A stretch of 64,000 nucleotides of DNA from Methanothermobacter tenebrarum. Its GTDB lineage: Archaea; Methanobacteriota; Methanobacteria; Methanobacteriales; DSM-23052. Positions 45,614 to 54,836 of the stretch are shown here, piece after piece. A model generated the notes under the pieces. That model saw only the letters and a list, made by a program, of their open reading frames with translations, had not been told where the DNA came from and made no database searches. The number at the start of each line of letters is the position of its first letter. Position 1 is the first letter of the stretch. The DNA is taken from positions 1,298,501-1,362,500 of the forward strand of contig NZ_AP025698.1 of the NCBI RefSeq assembly GCF_023167465.1, read 5' to 3'. The translations under genes and the position numbers were made by a program.

Positions 45614-46285
45614 ATGAACGAGATAACCAACCTAAACGGTCCAATAATAGGACACATCCCATTCATGGACATAGTATTATATATAAGCCCATTTTCACTA
45701 GCCCTAGTAGCGGTTATAGTAACCTTCACAATATTCCTGGCACTAAGCAAACCAGAACTAAGATCAGTAACAAGATTTGGAGAAGACATAGTAAGAACGA
45801 CAACCGTAGAGAGAAAAGAAGCCAAGTTCAGGAGATTCATGACAATACTCTGTGGTATCGCATTAACAGGCGTCGTAACCACCGGGGACTTGTTCAATTT
45901 CGCATTATTCGTATCACTAACCGGCATCACCAACATGGGAATATTCGCAGGAGTGAAGGACACACACGTCCTCGATGCAACATTCCATTATGGTCTCGTC
46001 CTCATGATCTGCACGCTACCCCTATTCGGTGGAGTGGCCATGATACTAGCAAACACAGGCACACTAAGCATGGGCATCCTAGCAAACATCCCCACAAACC
46101 CCATATTGAATATGAGCAGGACACTACTCCTCATAGGGGCTATAGGAGAAGGGGCCCTGGCACCGTTCTTCGCAACCAAAGTAGAGATGATAAGAGCAAA
46201 GGGAGCCCCCTATATAAATATGATGCACTTAAGCTCCCTAATGGTCTTCACAAGAGTAATAGAAGTCCTATTAATCCTGGGGTGA
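45614..46285 (+). CDS. ehaH: Eha hydrogenase antiporter-like membrane subunit EhaH
   Basis: 223 residues. The helix pattern with TGVVTTGDLFNFALFVSLTG resembles part of NuoL/M/N-type ion-translocating subunits, although the protein is much shorter. A later IGAIGEGALAPFFATKVEMIRAKG loop also fits that group. Confidence 0.77.
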   Translation: MNEITNLNGPIIGHIPFMDIVLYISPFSLALVAVIVTFTIFLALSKPELRSVTRFGEDIVRTTTVERKEAKFRRFMTILCGIALTGVVTTGDLFNFALFVSLTGITNMGIFAGVKDTHVLDATFHYGLVLMICTLPLFGGVAMILANTGTLSMGILANIPTNPILNMSRTLLLIGAIGEGALAPFFATKVEMIRAKGAPYINMMHLSSLMVFTRVIEVLLILG

Positions 46286-46291
46286 TCCAAG

Positions 46292-46507
46292 ATGAAAAAA
46301 GAGACAAAAAATAGTATACTCGCAATAGTCACCAGCCTACCCATCATACTCGGACTTATAACACCCCCATCATTGGCTGTTTCAATCGTGATTTTAACCA
46401 TATTCATCCCATTATCAGCATATTATATCGGCCTCGTGTTAATGGCACGTGCAAAGACCAAGAAAGATGAGAAAGAGCGCACAAAGGTGACATTCACAGG
46501 CTACTAG
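46292..46507 (+). CDS. ehaI: Eha hydrogenase small membrane subunit EhaI
   Basis: 71 residues, two hydrophobic segments (ILAIVTSLPIILGLI; VSIVILTIFIPLSAYYIG) and a charged C-terminal tail (RAKTKKDEKERTK). By operon order. Confidence 0.72.
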   Translation: MKKETKNSILAIVTSLPIILGLITPPSLAVSIVILTIFIPLSAYYIGLVLMARAKTKKDEKERTKVTFTGY

Positions 46508-46522
46508 ACTCGGGTGATAAAG

Positions 46523-47395
46523 ATGAACTACCTCTCAACCATCAATTTACCCTACATGCTATTAGAGATAATCACAGCATTCATAATAGGAGGACTGCTA
46601 TTAGGACTCCAGAGAAAGATTATAGCGAGGATCCAGGGCAGGCCAGGACCACCCATAATACAACATCTCCTCCACACATTCAAATTCTATATAAAGGAGC
46701 TTTCAATCCCCAGAACCTCCAGCATGCCATTATACGTGGCGATAGTAATGGCATTAGATGGTCTATGGGTTCTCGCCCTTATCATAGGCCCCATCCTACA
46801 TGGTCCACTCGGCATTGTAATATTATGTTATGCCATACACAAGGTCTCAGAACATGGGATAGGCCTAGCCTCCGGGTCTCCCTATACAAAAATGGGAAGC
46901 TGCAGGGCTGTTCTCTCTGCTACCGCTGAAATGCCCCTAATGGCAGTCATGGCACTAGTATACTTCAAAACCCACACCCTAATCATAAGTGGTATAATCA
47001 ACTATCAGCTCAACCACGGACCCCTCATCACACAATTACCATTATGTGCATTGGCCGTGTTCATACTATTAGTCTCAAAGGCCCCTTATAGTCCATTTGG
47101 GATCGTCTGGGGTAAAGACATAGTATCAGGTTACAAGACTGAACATTTTGGGGTTATAAGAGGCGTTCTAATGATGGGTGAAATCATAGGATACTTTGTA
47201 CTCCTATGGTGCTTCTTAACCCTCTTCCTCGGGAGTATAATAAACACGCCACTAGAGTATATCATAGGAATGTCCGTCATTACAATCATCTTAGGGTTTA
47301 TCTGTGCCTTGACGCCAATGGTGGCACCATACCATTCCGTGATGATACAATGGATATTCGCAGTACTGGCCCTCGTAAATGCTGTCCTTGTGTGA
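46523..47395 (+). CDS. ehaJ: Eha hydrogenase NuoH-like membrane subunit EhaJ
   Basis: 290 residues from ATG 46523 (GGTGAT 4 bases upstream). NuoH/HycD-like: GGLLLGLQRKIIARIQGRPGPP near the N-terminus and SKAPYSPFGIVWGKDIVSGYKTE-type loop. It joins the hydrogenase arm to the ion-pumping membrane part. Confidence 0.88.
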   Translation: MNYLSTINLPYMLLEIITAFIIGGLLLGLQRKIIARIQGRPGPPIIQHLLHTFKFYIKELSIPRTSSMPLYVAIVMALDGLWVLALIIGPILHGPLGIVILCYAIHKVSEHGIGLASGSPYTKMGSCRAVLSATAEMPLMAVMALVYFKTHTLIISGIINYQLNHGPLITQLPLCALAVFILLVSKAPYSPFGIVWGKDIVSGYKTEHFGVIRGVLMMGEIIGYFVLLWCFLTLFLGSIINTPLEYIIGMSVITIILGFICALTPMVAPYHSVMIQWIFAVLALVNAVLV

Positions 47396-47404
47396 GGTGG
47401 AATA

Positions 47405-47644
47405 ATGGAAAGATCATATATAATCCTGTCACTGGCGATGATCGGCATCCTTGTCATGGTAATCATCGCAGCTAGTATCATGCAACTAAGGGTCGCGATA
47501 CTAGCAGCCATAATATTCACAGTACTTGTCTCATTTTTCTTCCTAGGTGAAAGAGTGGAGAAAATTGAAACCATAGCATTCTGGTTTATTATCATCATGT
47601 TCATAATCACAGCAGCCTTCATATTCAAGGAGGGGGGCTTCTAG
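47405..47644 (+). CDS. ehaK: Eha hydrogenase small membrane subunit EhaK
   Basis: 79 residues with three hydrophobic segments (YIILSLAMIGILVMVIIAA; VAILAAIIFTVLVSFFFLG; IAFWFIIIMFIITAAFIF). GAGGTGGAATA lies before the ATG. By operon order. Confidence 0.72.
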   Translation: MERSYIILSLAMIGILVMVIIAASIMQLRVAILAAIIFTVLVSFFFLGERVEKIETIAFWFIIIMFIITAAFIFKEGGF

Positions 47645-47645
47645 G

Positions 47646-47924
47646 ATGCCATACTTCACCTACCTTCCACATTTGGTCATGTTCGCCATTGGACTGCTAA
47701 TAGGATTAGAGGTAAGTTATAAGTGGCACGGCGAACCCTTCGTAAAAAAAAGGATAGAACCCATACCCCTTATAGTCGCCTTAATAGGGGGAGGGCTCAT
47801 GATCATCTACGCACCCCTTGGATTATTCCTCATAGGATTCGTGATCGGGATGAGACCAGGATATGGCGTTTATGAGAGTATAATAGGGATCCTACTCGCA
47901 TTAATATTATGGGTGACCCTATGA
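47646..47924 (+). CDS. ehaL: Eha hydrogenase small membrane subunit EhaL
   Basis: 92 residues, three hydrophobic segments; IEPIPLIVALIGGGLMIIY and GFVIGMRPGYGVYESIIG are the most characteristic stretches. Overlaps the ehaM start by 4 bases. Confidence 0.72.
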   Translation: MPYFTYLPHLVMFAIGLLIGLEVSYKWHGEPFVKKRIEPIPLIVALIGGGLMIIYAPLGLFLIGFVIGMRPGYGVYESIIGILLALILWVTL

Positions 47925-48322
47925 CCGACGAGACAATAAAAAAGATAAAACTGTGGAAACTTGAAAGTTACGCCTACAAAGACCAAGTACTGAAGAAACT
48001 CGCAGAAACCCTGAAGATCCCAACAGAAAAAGTGGAGGAATTACTAGCCAAGAACCTAGACATGGCAAGGATAGAATCATCCCACTCATCAATGGAACAG
48101 GCAATACTTTTCAGACTTGAAAAACAAATAGAACTAGACCTAGGACTAGACTACCTATACCACCTAGAACTCCTAGATAAAGAACAAGTAAAATCCATAA
48201 AAGAGGAAATCATAAAAGAATTGGAAGTTTCCGGGAAACTAGAAATCAACCCGGAAGAGTATGAAAAACTGATAGAAGAGGCCAGGAAGAAGATAATAAA
48301 AATCCTAGAGGGGAGTGGATGA
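47921..48322 (+). CDS. ehaM: Eha hydrogenase soluble subunit EhaM
   Basis: 133 residues from ATG 47921 (GGGTGA upstream; 47909 is too early). Highly charged and helical (TIKKIKLWKLESYAYKDQVL; LEKQIELDLGLDYLYHLELL), no membrane segment. Placed between membrane subunits and the hydrogenase small subunit; it overlaps ehaN by 4 bases. Confidence 0.78.
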   Translation: MTDETIKKIKLWKLESYAYKDQVLKKLAETLKIPTEKVEELLAKNLDMARIESSHSSMEQAILFRLEKQIELDLGLDYLYHLELLDKEQVKSIKEEIIKELEVSGKLEINPEEYEKLIEEARKKIIKILEGSG

Positions 48323-48750
48323 TAAAAGACTTCATAAGGAAAAGATCCATTCACGTTTGCCTAATCTGCACCGGAGGATGCAACGGATGCGACATAGAAG
48401 TAGCAGCCCTACTATCAAAAAGATACGACATCGAACAATACGGCATATACCTCCATAACAACCCACGTGAATGCGACGCACTCCTAGTCACAGGCCATGT
48501 GGCCAAACAATGGCAAGAAAAACTCATAGAATTATACAACAAGGTCCCGGAGCCAAAGGCAGTCCTTGCAATAGGAGCATGCGCCCTAACCGGGGGAATA
48601 TTCCAACAAGAAACCGACAAAACAGGAGCCCCAGTAAGCAACTTCATCCCAGTAGACGCCGAAGTACCAGGATGCCCACCAAGACCAGCAGAGATAGCCA
48701 CAGCCATACTAAAATACGTACCAGCAGTCCTGGCCAGCTACTCAAAATAA
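48319..48750 (+). CDS. ehaN: Eha [NiFe]-hydrogenase small subunit EhaN
   Basis: 143 residues. CLICTGGCNGCDIEVAALL holds the proximal cluster cysteines; GACALTGGIF and VPGCPPRPAEI complete the NuoB/Ech small-subunit pattern, so it should bind a single [4Fe-4S] cluster. Confidence 0.92.
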   Translation: MIKDFIRKRSIHVCLICTGGCNGCDIEVAALLSKRYDIEQYGIYLHNNPRECDALLVTGHVAKQWQEKLIELYNKVPEPKAVLAIGACALTGGIFQQETDKTGAPVSNFIPVDAEVPGCPPRPAEIATAILKYVPAVLASYSK

Positions 48751-48770
48751 CCATTATAAGGAGGATAAGG

Positions 48771-49934
48771 ATGACCTATGTACCCATCGGACCAATCCAC
48801 CCCGGTATAAAAGAACCACTAAGGATAAAACTCAAAACAGAAGGAGAACGGGTAGTGGCCGCCGAAGTCGACCTGGGCTATTTCTATCGTGGCGCGGAAC
48901 AAATAGCCAAGGGCAAACCATGGCAAAAAGTAGTCTACCTTTCAGAGAGAGTCTGCGGCATATGCTCCCACTTCCACCCAGTAACATTCATCGAAGGCCT
49001 AGAGAAAATCGCGGACTGCGAACCCCCACTCAGAGCACAATACCTACGAGTAATAGTAGGTGAACTCAACCGTATACAAAGTCACCTAATCGCCAATGCA
49101 TTATATTTCCTGGCAATAGAACATGAAACCCTCGCCATATACCTACTAAACACCCGAGAAAAGATAATGGACCTCACAGAGATGATAACAGGCAACAGAG
49201 TACACTACGCCTGGAACATAGTCGGCGGGGTTAGAATGGACATAAAAGAATCCCAAAAAAAGAAAATATTAGAAAACCTGGATATCGTGGAACCAGCAGT
49301 ATACCGCTACAGGAAAATGTTCAAAACAGGACTATTCCTAGGTTTAAGGTCCAAGGATATAGGGAAAATGAGCAAAGAAGATGCAATAGATGTAAGGGCA
49401 GTAGGACCCACAGCAAGGGGCTCAGGGGTCAAATTTGACTGGAGACAAAAACATCCAACCTTCACAGACTACTTCGACTTCAAACCAGTCTGGAGAAAAG
49501 AAGGTGACAACTATGCAAGGATGATGGTAAGATTCGACGAAATACTAGAATCCATAAAAATCATAAGAAGAGCCATTGACGAACTCCCAGAAGGGCCCAT
49601 AAGGAAAGAATACAAAATACCCGAGGGTTCAGTTGATAACAGATATGAAGCCCCAAGAGGCGAAGTCACATACATATTTGAAACAGCAAAAAATGGTATT
49701 ATAAAGGATATAACCATAAGAACCCCGACTATAATGAACCTTGAAGCCTGTGTAAAGCACATGTTCAAGGATTCGCCTACAATAGCAGATGCAGTTGCCA
49801 TATACCAGAGTATAGATCCTTGCATCGCCTGCACCGAACGTGTAACAATAATCGATGAACACGGACACAAAAAAGACTTTATGGGCATGAACAAGCTTAA
49901 GAACATACACCCCCAGGGGGGAGATGAGGGGTAA
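48771..49934 (+). CDS. ehaO: Eha [NiFe]-hydrogenase large subunit EhaO
   Basis: 387 residues from ATG 48771, which follows GGAGGATAAGG; the frame upstream to 48471 overlaps ehaN and is not coding. The two nickel-binding CxxC motifs are present: RVCGICSHFHP (N-terminal) and DPCIACTERVTI (C-terminal). No long C-terminal maturation peptide follows. Confidence 0.93.
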   Translation: MTYVPIGPIHPGIKEPLRIKLKTEGERVVAAEVDLGYFYRGAEQIAKGKPWQKVVYLSERVCGICSHFHPVTFIEGLEKIADCEPPLRAQYLRVIVGELNRIQSHLIANALYFLAIEHETLAIYLLNTREKIMDLTEMITGNRVHYAWNIVGGVRMDIKESQKKKILENLDIVEPAVYRYRKMFKTGLFLGLRSKDIGKMSKEDAIDVRAVGPTARGSGVKFDWRQKHPTFTDYFDFKPVWRKEGDNYARMMVRFDEILESIKIIRRAIDELPEGPIRKEYKIPEGSVDNRYEAPRGEVTYIFETAKNGIIKDITIRTPTIMNLEACVKHMFKDSPTIADAVAIYQSIDPCIACTERVTIIDEHGHKKDFMGMNKLKNIHPQGGDEG

Positions 49935-49937
49935 ATA

Positions 49938-50945
49938 ATGTCCTCTGTAATATGGTACATATACGAATTCGCGAGGAAAAAATGGATTAAAAGATTCCTA
50001 GATGCTAAAACAGACCCCGAGATAGTTGAGTCACCATCAAGGTTCAGAGATTTCCCACAAGTCCAAAAAGAATTATGCATTTCCTGCGGGGCCTGCGTAG
50101 CCTCCTGCCCATCCCCAGGGGCTATAAAATTAGTGAGAGACGATGAAATGGAAATGGCTTATCCGGTCATAAACGAATCAGCTTGTATAAGATGCGGATT
50201 CTGCGTGGAAGTGTGCCCAACAGAACCAAAAACCCTCAAAACAGGCGAAAATTATCTTATAAAAGAAGAATATCGGATATTGCCAAAGGAGACCATCTAT
50301 GTAATCGACGACTACCTCTGCATACGCTGCGAAAAATGCAAAGACGCTTGCAAAGTAGGAGCCATATCATCAACAGATAATATAATCACCATAGACCAGT
50401 CAAAATGCGTATCATGTGGGGATTGCGCCAAAGCATGCCCAATAAAAGGGGCCATAAAAGAAGTTTTCATTACAAACATCGACGAACAAAAAGAAATAAT
50501 TAAAATATTAGTCGAAAGTTTAGAAGAGGCAATAAACCTGGAAGTTGAAAGGGTCAGAAAATTGCCAGATTACGAACCTGAAAAGATTATAAAATTGGAA
50601 TTCCCCCTATCCAAAATCGTGGAAAAAGCCCTGGGGATACTCCCAGACAAGGAAAAAGTAACCAAGATAATAGAAAATATAACAGACAGACTTAAAATCA
50701 ACGTAATAACCTGGGATGAAGAAAAATGCAAAGGCTGTAGATTATGCATAGACGAATGTCCAACAGGCGCCCTAACCTACAACAAAGAGAAAGGCATCAC
50801 TGAAAGAGACCCTGAAAAGTGTCTAAGGTGCAGCATATGCTACCAAACATGCCCATTCGGAGTCCCAGGATTATACACTGCAAGATTCCTCCTAAGAGAC
50901 GATAAGATTCTCATAACCTTGAAACCATCCCAGATAAGGGGCTGA
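49938..50945 (+). CDS. ehaP: 6[4Fe-4S] polyferredoxin EhaP
   Basis: 335 residues with six cluster motifs: CISCGACVASCP, CIRCGFCVEVCP, CIRCEKCKDACK, CVSCGDCAKACP, CKGCRLCIDECP and CLRCSICYQTCP. Between motifs 4 and 5 lies a helical insert of about 80 residues. The count matches the 6-cluster polyferredoxin described for eha. It relays electrons to ferredoxin. Confidence 0.88.
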   Translation: MSSVIWYIYEFARKKWIKRFLDAKTDPEIVESPSRFRDFPQVQKELCISCGACVASCPSPGAIKLVRDDEMEMAYPVINESACIRCGFCVEVCPTEPKTLKTGENYLIKEEYRILPKETIYVIDDYLCIRCEKCKDACKVGAISSTDNIITIDQSKCVSCGDCAKACPIKGAIKEVFITNIDEQKEIIKILVESLEEAINLEVERVRKLPDYEPEKIIKLEFPLSKIVEKALGILPDKEKVTKIIENITDRLKINVITWDEEKCKGCRLCIDECPTGALTYNKEKGITERDPEKCLRCSICYQTCPFGVPGLYTARFLLRDDKILITLKPSQIRG

Positions 50946-50949
50946 TAAA

Positions 50950-52299
50950 ATCCCAATAATCATTGAAAAAACATACAAGCCAATAAGGGAAGTAGAAGTC
51001 CAATATGAGATAGACGACAAAAAATGCAAAGAATGCAAAGATAGGCCCTGCCTCAAAGTCTGCCCAGTGGATGCCATACATGAAATACCACCAGACAACC
51101 ACATCGAAATAGACGAAAAATGTATAGGATGCATACTATGCAGAGAAGCATGCCCATATGACGCCATAAAAATGAAAACCATCCTATCAGAGCCTATAAG
51201 AGAACCAATACCAACCATAAACCCAAAACTTTGCCTAAACTGTGGAGCATGCGTTGCAACTTGTAAAACCGGGGCCATAGAACTCGTAGCCTCTGGTAAA
51301 GAGGAAATACACCCAGTGATAGACGAAGAAAAATGTGTGAGATGTGGCTACTGCGCCCGCTCATGCCCCTCAGAGGCCATAAAATATGGTGAAATCCTAC
51401 CAAGAGCCGTGGCCACAGGAAAAGCCCTAGTCATAGACCCTAAACAGTGCATAGGCTGCATGACATGCACTAGAGTCTGCCCATCCAAAGGGGCTATAAA
51501 AGTCGGTAAAGTAAGCAAATTACCCTACATAGACCCTGCATATTGTGCAAGATGCGAAAAATGCATGGACGTATGCCCCTCAACCGCCATCAAATACACC
51601 ACAAGGACCGCAGCCTCCAGAAAGTTCAATAGGATACATACCACAGAGATCGTCTCAGAAGTTCTAGAAAAAGAAACAGAAAAAATAGCGGAAGCCACAA
51701 GCAAAATAAATTCCATCCTAGAAGATATTGCCAATAATATCATCAAAGAACATGACGAAAAAGAGTTTGAAATAGATGTAACAGACCAGATAAAAGAAGA
51801 AATCAAGGAAATCATGGATGGAGAAATAGAAATAGATGAAATAGTGGAAATAATCGAAAAAACTAAACCACATAGGGAGATAAAAAGTTTAGAGGAGAAA
51901 TGTGTTGGTTGCGGGGCTTGCGTCGACGAATGCCCAGTAAAATGCATAGAACTCGAAATGCCAGCCCCAATAAGCATAGGAGAAGAATGTGTATACTGTG
52001 GAAAATGCGTGCAAGTTTGTCCAGTAAAGGCAATAAAAATCAGAGAAGAATTCTTCACAGTCAAAGATGACAAGATACTATTTAAAAGAAGGGAAATCAA
52101 GGAACCCAAAAGCGGAAAAGTCATCCACGATGATATGATCTGCCAAGCATGTGGCATCTGCGTGAACAAATGCCCAGTAAATGCCCTAAGCCTCAAAGAC
52201 GATAAGATCATAATTGACCAGGAAACGTGTATCAGCTGTGGCGAATGTGAAAACATATGCCCAGTAAACGCCATCAAACTAATCGAAAATGGTGCATAA
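50950..52299 (+). CDS. ehaQ: 10[4Fe-4S] polyferredoxin EhaQ, probable ATC start
   Basis: The frame is open from 50938 and encodes ten cluster motifs, the first being CKECKDRPCLKVCP, then CIGCILCREACP through to CISCGECENICP. The first canonical start (GTG 51067) falls within motif 1 and would destroy it. The only ribosome-site-like sequence, GGGGCTGAT, lies 3 bases before ATC 50950, giving about 449 residues. Eha is described with a 10-cluster polyferredoxin, which fits only if motif 1 is translated. A helical insert (about residues 235-315) separates motifs 6 and 7. Confidence 0.8.
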   Translation: MPIIIEKTYKPIREVEVQYEIDDKKCKECKDRPCLKVCPVDAIHEIPPDNHIEIDEKCIGCILCREACPYDAIKMKTILSEPIREPIPTINPKLCLNCGACVATCKTGAIELVASGKEEIHPVIDEEKCVRCGYCARSCPSEAIKYGEILPRAVATGKALVIDPKQCIGCMTCTRVCPSKGAIKVGKVSKLPYIDPAYCARCEKCMDVCPSTAIKYTTRTAASRKFNRIHTTEIVSEVLEKETEKIAEATSKINSILEDIANNIIKEHDEKEFEIDVTDQIKEEIKEIMDGEIEIDEIVEIIEKTKPHREIKSLEEKCVGCGACVDECPVKCIELEMPAPISIGEECVYCGKCVQVCPVKAIKIREEFFTVKDDKILFKRREIKEPKSGKVIHDDMICQACGICVNKCPVNALSLKDDKIIIDQETCISCGECENICPVNAIKLIENGA

Positions 52300-52301
52300 A
52301 G

Positions 52302-53060
52302 ATGGATATAACATTTAAAAAGAGTAAAAACGCGCTTAAAAAGGACATACAAAGAAGATACATGGAATTAGAGGCCATGGAAGGCCAAAGTCTAGATATT
52401 GGAAAATGTAAAATGGAAGGTAAATTCATAACAATCTCTCCAGAGTGTGTGAGATGTAATCTATGCGCTGAGGAATGTCCAGTTGATGCCATAGCCGATG
52501 CAAAGGCTACTAGACCTGCTAGATTACTTGAAAATTGTGTGAAATGTGAAATATGCGCCCAGACTTGTCCCATAAGGTGCATAAACGTGGTTGAGAGCGC
52601 AGCAACAATAGACGATGAAGTGAAATACCATCTCAAAGACATGAAAATACCCCACAGAACCCTAAAGATGAAAAACATAAAAGTAGACAGTGAAAAGTGT
52701 AAAGGTTGCGGTACATGTGTCAGATTCTGTCCAACCGGCGCCATAAGACTCGAAGATGAAACTGCGACCATAGACGCCAGTATATGTATCGGCTGCGGGG
52801 CTTGTGCAAATGTGTGTGAAGAAGGCGCGATAAAACTTGAAAGAGAACTCGGACCCGTGATAAAGACAAAAGAACTTCTAATAGACCAAGAAGCTTGTGT
52901 CGCATGCCAAATATGTGAAGAAAATTGTCCAACAGACGCCATAAGACTCGAAGACGAGAAACTCATATTTTCAGAAGATAAATGTATATTATGTGAAGTA
53001 TGCTCTACCAAATGCCCAGTAGGCGCACTAAAATTAAAGAGGTTATCCCATGAAAGTTAA
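52302..53060 (+). CDS. Third Eha polyferredoxin (six clusters)
   Basis: 252 residues from ATG 52302. Six motifs: CVRCNLCAEECP, CVKCEICAQTCP, CKGCGTCVRFCP, CIGCGACANVCEEG (no proline), CVACQICEENCP and CILCEVCSTKCP. It follows ehaQ with a 2-base gap and overlaps the CBS gene by 11 bases, so it is part of the same operon, perhaps EhaR; the letter is not certain. Confidence 0.85.
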   Translation: MDITFKKSKNALKKDIQRRYMELEAMEGQSLDIGKCKMEGKFITISPECVRCNLCAEECPVDAIADAKATRPARLLENCVKCEICAQTCPIRCINVVESAATIDDEVKYHLKDMKIPHRTLKMKNIKVDSEKCKGCGTCVRFCPTGAIRLEDETATIDASICIGCGACANVCEEGAIKLERELGPVIKTKELLIDQEACVACQICEENCPTDAIRLEDEKLIFSEDKCILCEVCSTKCPVGALKLKRLSHES

Positions 53061-53685
53061 AGAGCTTATGGATAAAAAATTTATAGTAGTAGGCCCGGAC
53101 GCCGACTTGGATGAAGTATCAGAAAAAATGGAAACATATAAAAGATTCACCATACCCGTGGTAGACGAGGAAAAGAAGCTTATAGGATGGATAACATCCC
53201 TTAACGTTATCAGGGGCCTTAGAGAGGGTAAAAAGAGGGTATCTGAGATCATGCACATACCAGAGGAGATCATACACGTCCATGAAAATGACCCGGCAAG
53301 ACTAGCAGTCCTGGAAATCTCAAAACATAAAGTTGTTAACCTGCCGGTACTAGATGATGAAGGTGTCATTGTCGGAATCGTAAGGGCATTAGACATAGTT
53401 AAAACACTTTCCAGTTTATATGAGATCAAAGTTTACAAGATCTTTGAGGCCATGTCCCATGAATTGAAGGGTATAAGCTGGGATGAACTCATGGAAGCTG
53501 CTGCCATAATCACAAGAAGAAGAACAGGGGAAAGGATAACAGCAGCAGAATATGAGGAGAGGATAAAAAAGGCAACCTTTGGAGAGGCTATCTGGGCAAC
53601 TGGTGGGCTTGAAAAATTCTTCGTCGGACTTATAGCAATCGGGGAATTAGTCATAGCCAGAAAGGTTGCAAGGGCCAGGAAATAA
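53050..53685 (+). CDS. CBS-domain protein at end of eha operon
   Basis: 211 residues. Two CBS repeats (about 1-60 and 65-120: MDKKFIVVGPDADLDEVSEK, KVVNLPVLDDEGVIVGIVRAL) and a C-terminal helical region (ISWDELMEAAAIITRRRTGE). CBS pairs bind adenylates, so it could tune Eha to energy state; this is inference. Overlap with the upstream polyferredoxin ties it to the operon. Confidence 0.8.
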   Translation: MKVKELMDKKFIVVGPDADLDEVSEKMETYKRFTIPVVDEEKKLIGWITSLNVIRGLREGKKRVSEIMHIPEEIIHVHENDPARLAVLEISKHKVVNLPVLDDEGVIVGIVRALDIVKTLSSLYEIKVYKIFEAMSHELKGISWDELMEAAAIITRRRTGERITAAEYEERIKKATFGEAIWATGGLEKFFVGLIAIGELVIARKVARARK

Positions 53686-53863
53686 TCTCCAAAGCACCCA
53701 TTTTTTAATTTTGAATCTGAGGCGTTTATTCCCATCCCCTTTTTTAAGAAAACTATTATTACCTATTATATAAACGATACAACCGATAGTAATACTAAGG
53801 GTAATGTTTATATTATATCACGTATCACATGATCATGTAGAAAATAATGAGGAGGTAGATAAT

Positions 53864-54517
53864 TTGCATATACCAGATGGTTTCATACCAATTTCCCAGT
53901 GTATCGTCTACTGGATAATAGCACTAGTAGCCTTGTATTTCAGTGTTAGATGGGCCAGCCAAAAACTCGATGAAAGACAAATTCCACTCTTCGCAGTCTT
54001 AGCAGCCGGTATATTCGCGATACAAGCAATGAACATCCCCATCCCATGGGGTACTAGTGGGCACATGGTTGGCGCGGCACTCGTCGCCATAGTATTTGCC
54101 AGTCCATGGGCTGCGGTCCTATTGTTATCAATCGTACTTATACTACAAGGTCTAATATTCGGTGATGGTGGAATAACAGCATTAGGGGCTAACATCCTCA
54201 ACATGGGTATCATCGGAGGATTTGTAGGATACTACCTATTCAAGGGCACAAAGAGCCTAGGAGAAATACCCGCAGTTTTCATAGCAGCATGGGCCTCAAT
54301 ATTCCTAGCAGCGATAGCATGTGCAATAGAAATGTGGATCGCCGGAACATTCCCATTAGATAAAGGACTTGCAATGATGGGATTATACCATGCAGTCATA
54401 GGGGTCATAGAAGGAGTCCTAACCGTAGTAATAGTACTAGCAGTTCAAAGCGCCCGCCCAGACCTGTTCTCATTTAAGGATTGGGGTAAAGAAAAGGCCG
54501 AGGTGTTATCTAAATGA
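53864..54517 (+). CDS. cbiM: Cobalt/nickel ECF transporter substrate-binding protein CbiM
   Basis: 217 residues from TTG 53864, preceded by GGAGGTAGAT; this gives the MHIPDGFIP N-terminus whose His2 binds metal in this family, so the ATG at 53804 is rejected. Several membrane helices follow (HMVGAALVAIVFASPWAAVLL; GDGGITALGANILNMG). Placed just after eha, whose large subunit needs nickel. Confidence 0.9.
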   Translation: MHIPDGFIPISQCIVYWIIALVALYFSVRWASQKLDERQIPLFAVLAAGIFAIQAMNIPIPWGTSGHMVGAALVAIVFASPWAAVLLLSIVLILQGLIFGDGGITALGANILNMGIIGGFVGYYLFKGTKSLGEIPAVFIAAWASIFLAAIACAIEMWIAGTFPLDKGLAMMGLYHAVIGVIEGVLTVVIVLAVQSARPDLFSFKDWGKEKAEVLSK

Positions 54518-54798
54518 AGAGCCGAGACAAGAAATTACTTATTGGTGGGGTTATCATAGCCCTCATAATAGCAGCATTAGCACCATTCCTAGCATCTTCA
54601 AACCCTGATGGGCTAGAAAGTACTGCTGAGAAGGTTATGCCAAACCCTGAGACCGAACCATTCATAGAATCGCCCCTACCCGATTATACCATCCCAGGAC
54701 TCGGCAAGGAAGGGGAGATACTCGCATTAGTCGTAGGTACGATAATTGTCCTGATCATAGCCTATGGTATAAGTGCAGCGCTTAAAGCTGGGAAATAA
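54514..54798 (+). CDS. PDGLE-domain protein, CbiN-like transporter component
   Basis: 94 residues, one membrane helix at each end with an extracytoplasmic loop that starts SSNPDGLEST, the PDGLE signature. Such proteins replace or act like CbiN/NikN with CbiM. It overlaps cbiM by 4 bases. Confidence 0.85.
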   Translation: MKSRDKKLLIGGVIIALIIAALAPFLASSNPDGLESTAEKVMPNPETEPFIESPLPDYTIPGLGKEGEILALVVGTIIVLIIAYGISAALKAGK

Positions 54799-54836
54799 CC
54801 ACCCCCACTTCTTCTATATTTTTTTGAGGGTTTTTT

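Noticed and set aside
48471..48770. Upstream extension of ehaO
   Set aside because: It overlaps ehaN and is Arg/Thr-rich shadow; the ribosome site supports ATG 48771.
53804..53863. Upstream extension of cbiM
   Set aside because: CbiM needs the MHIPDG N-terminus, and GGAGGT precedes TTG 53864.
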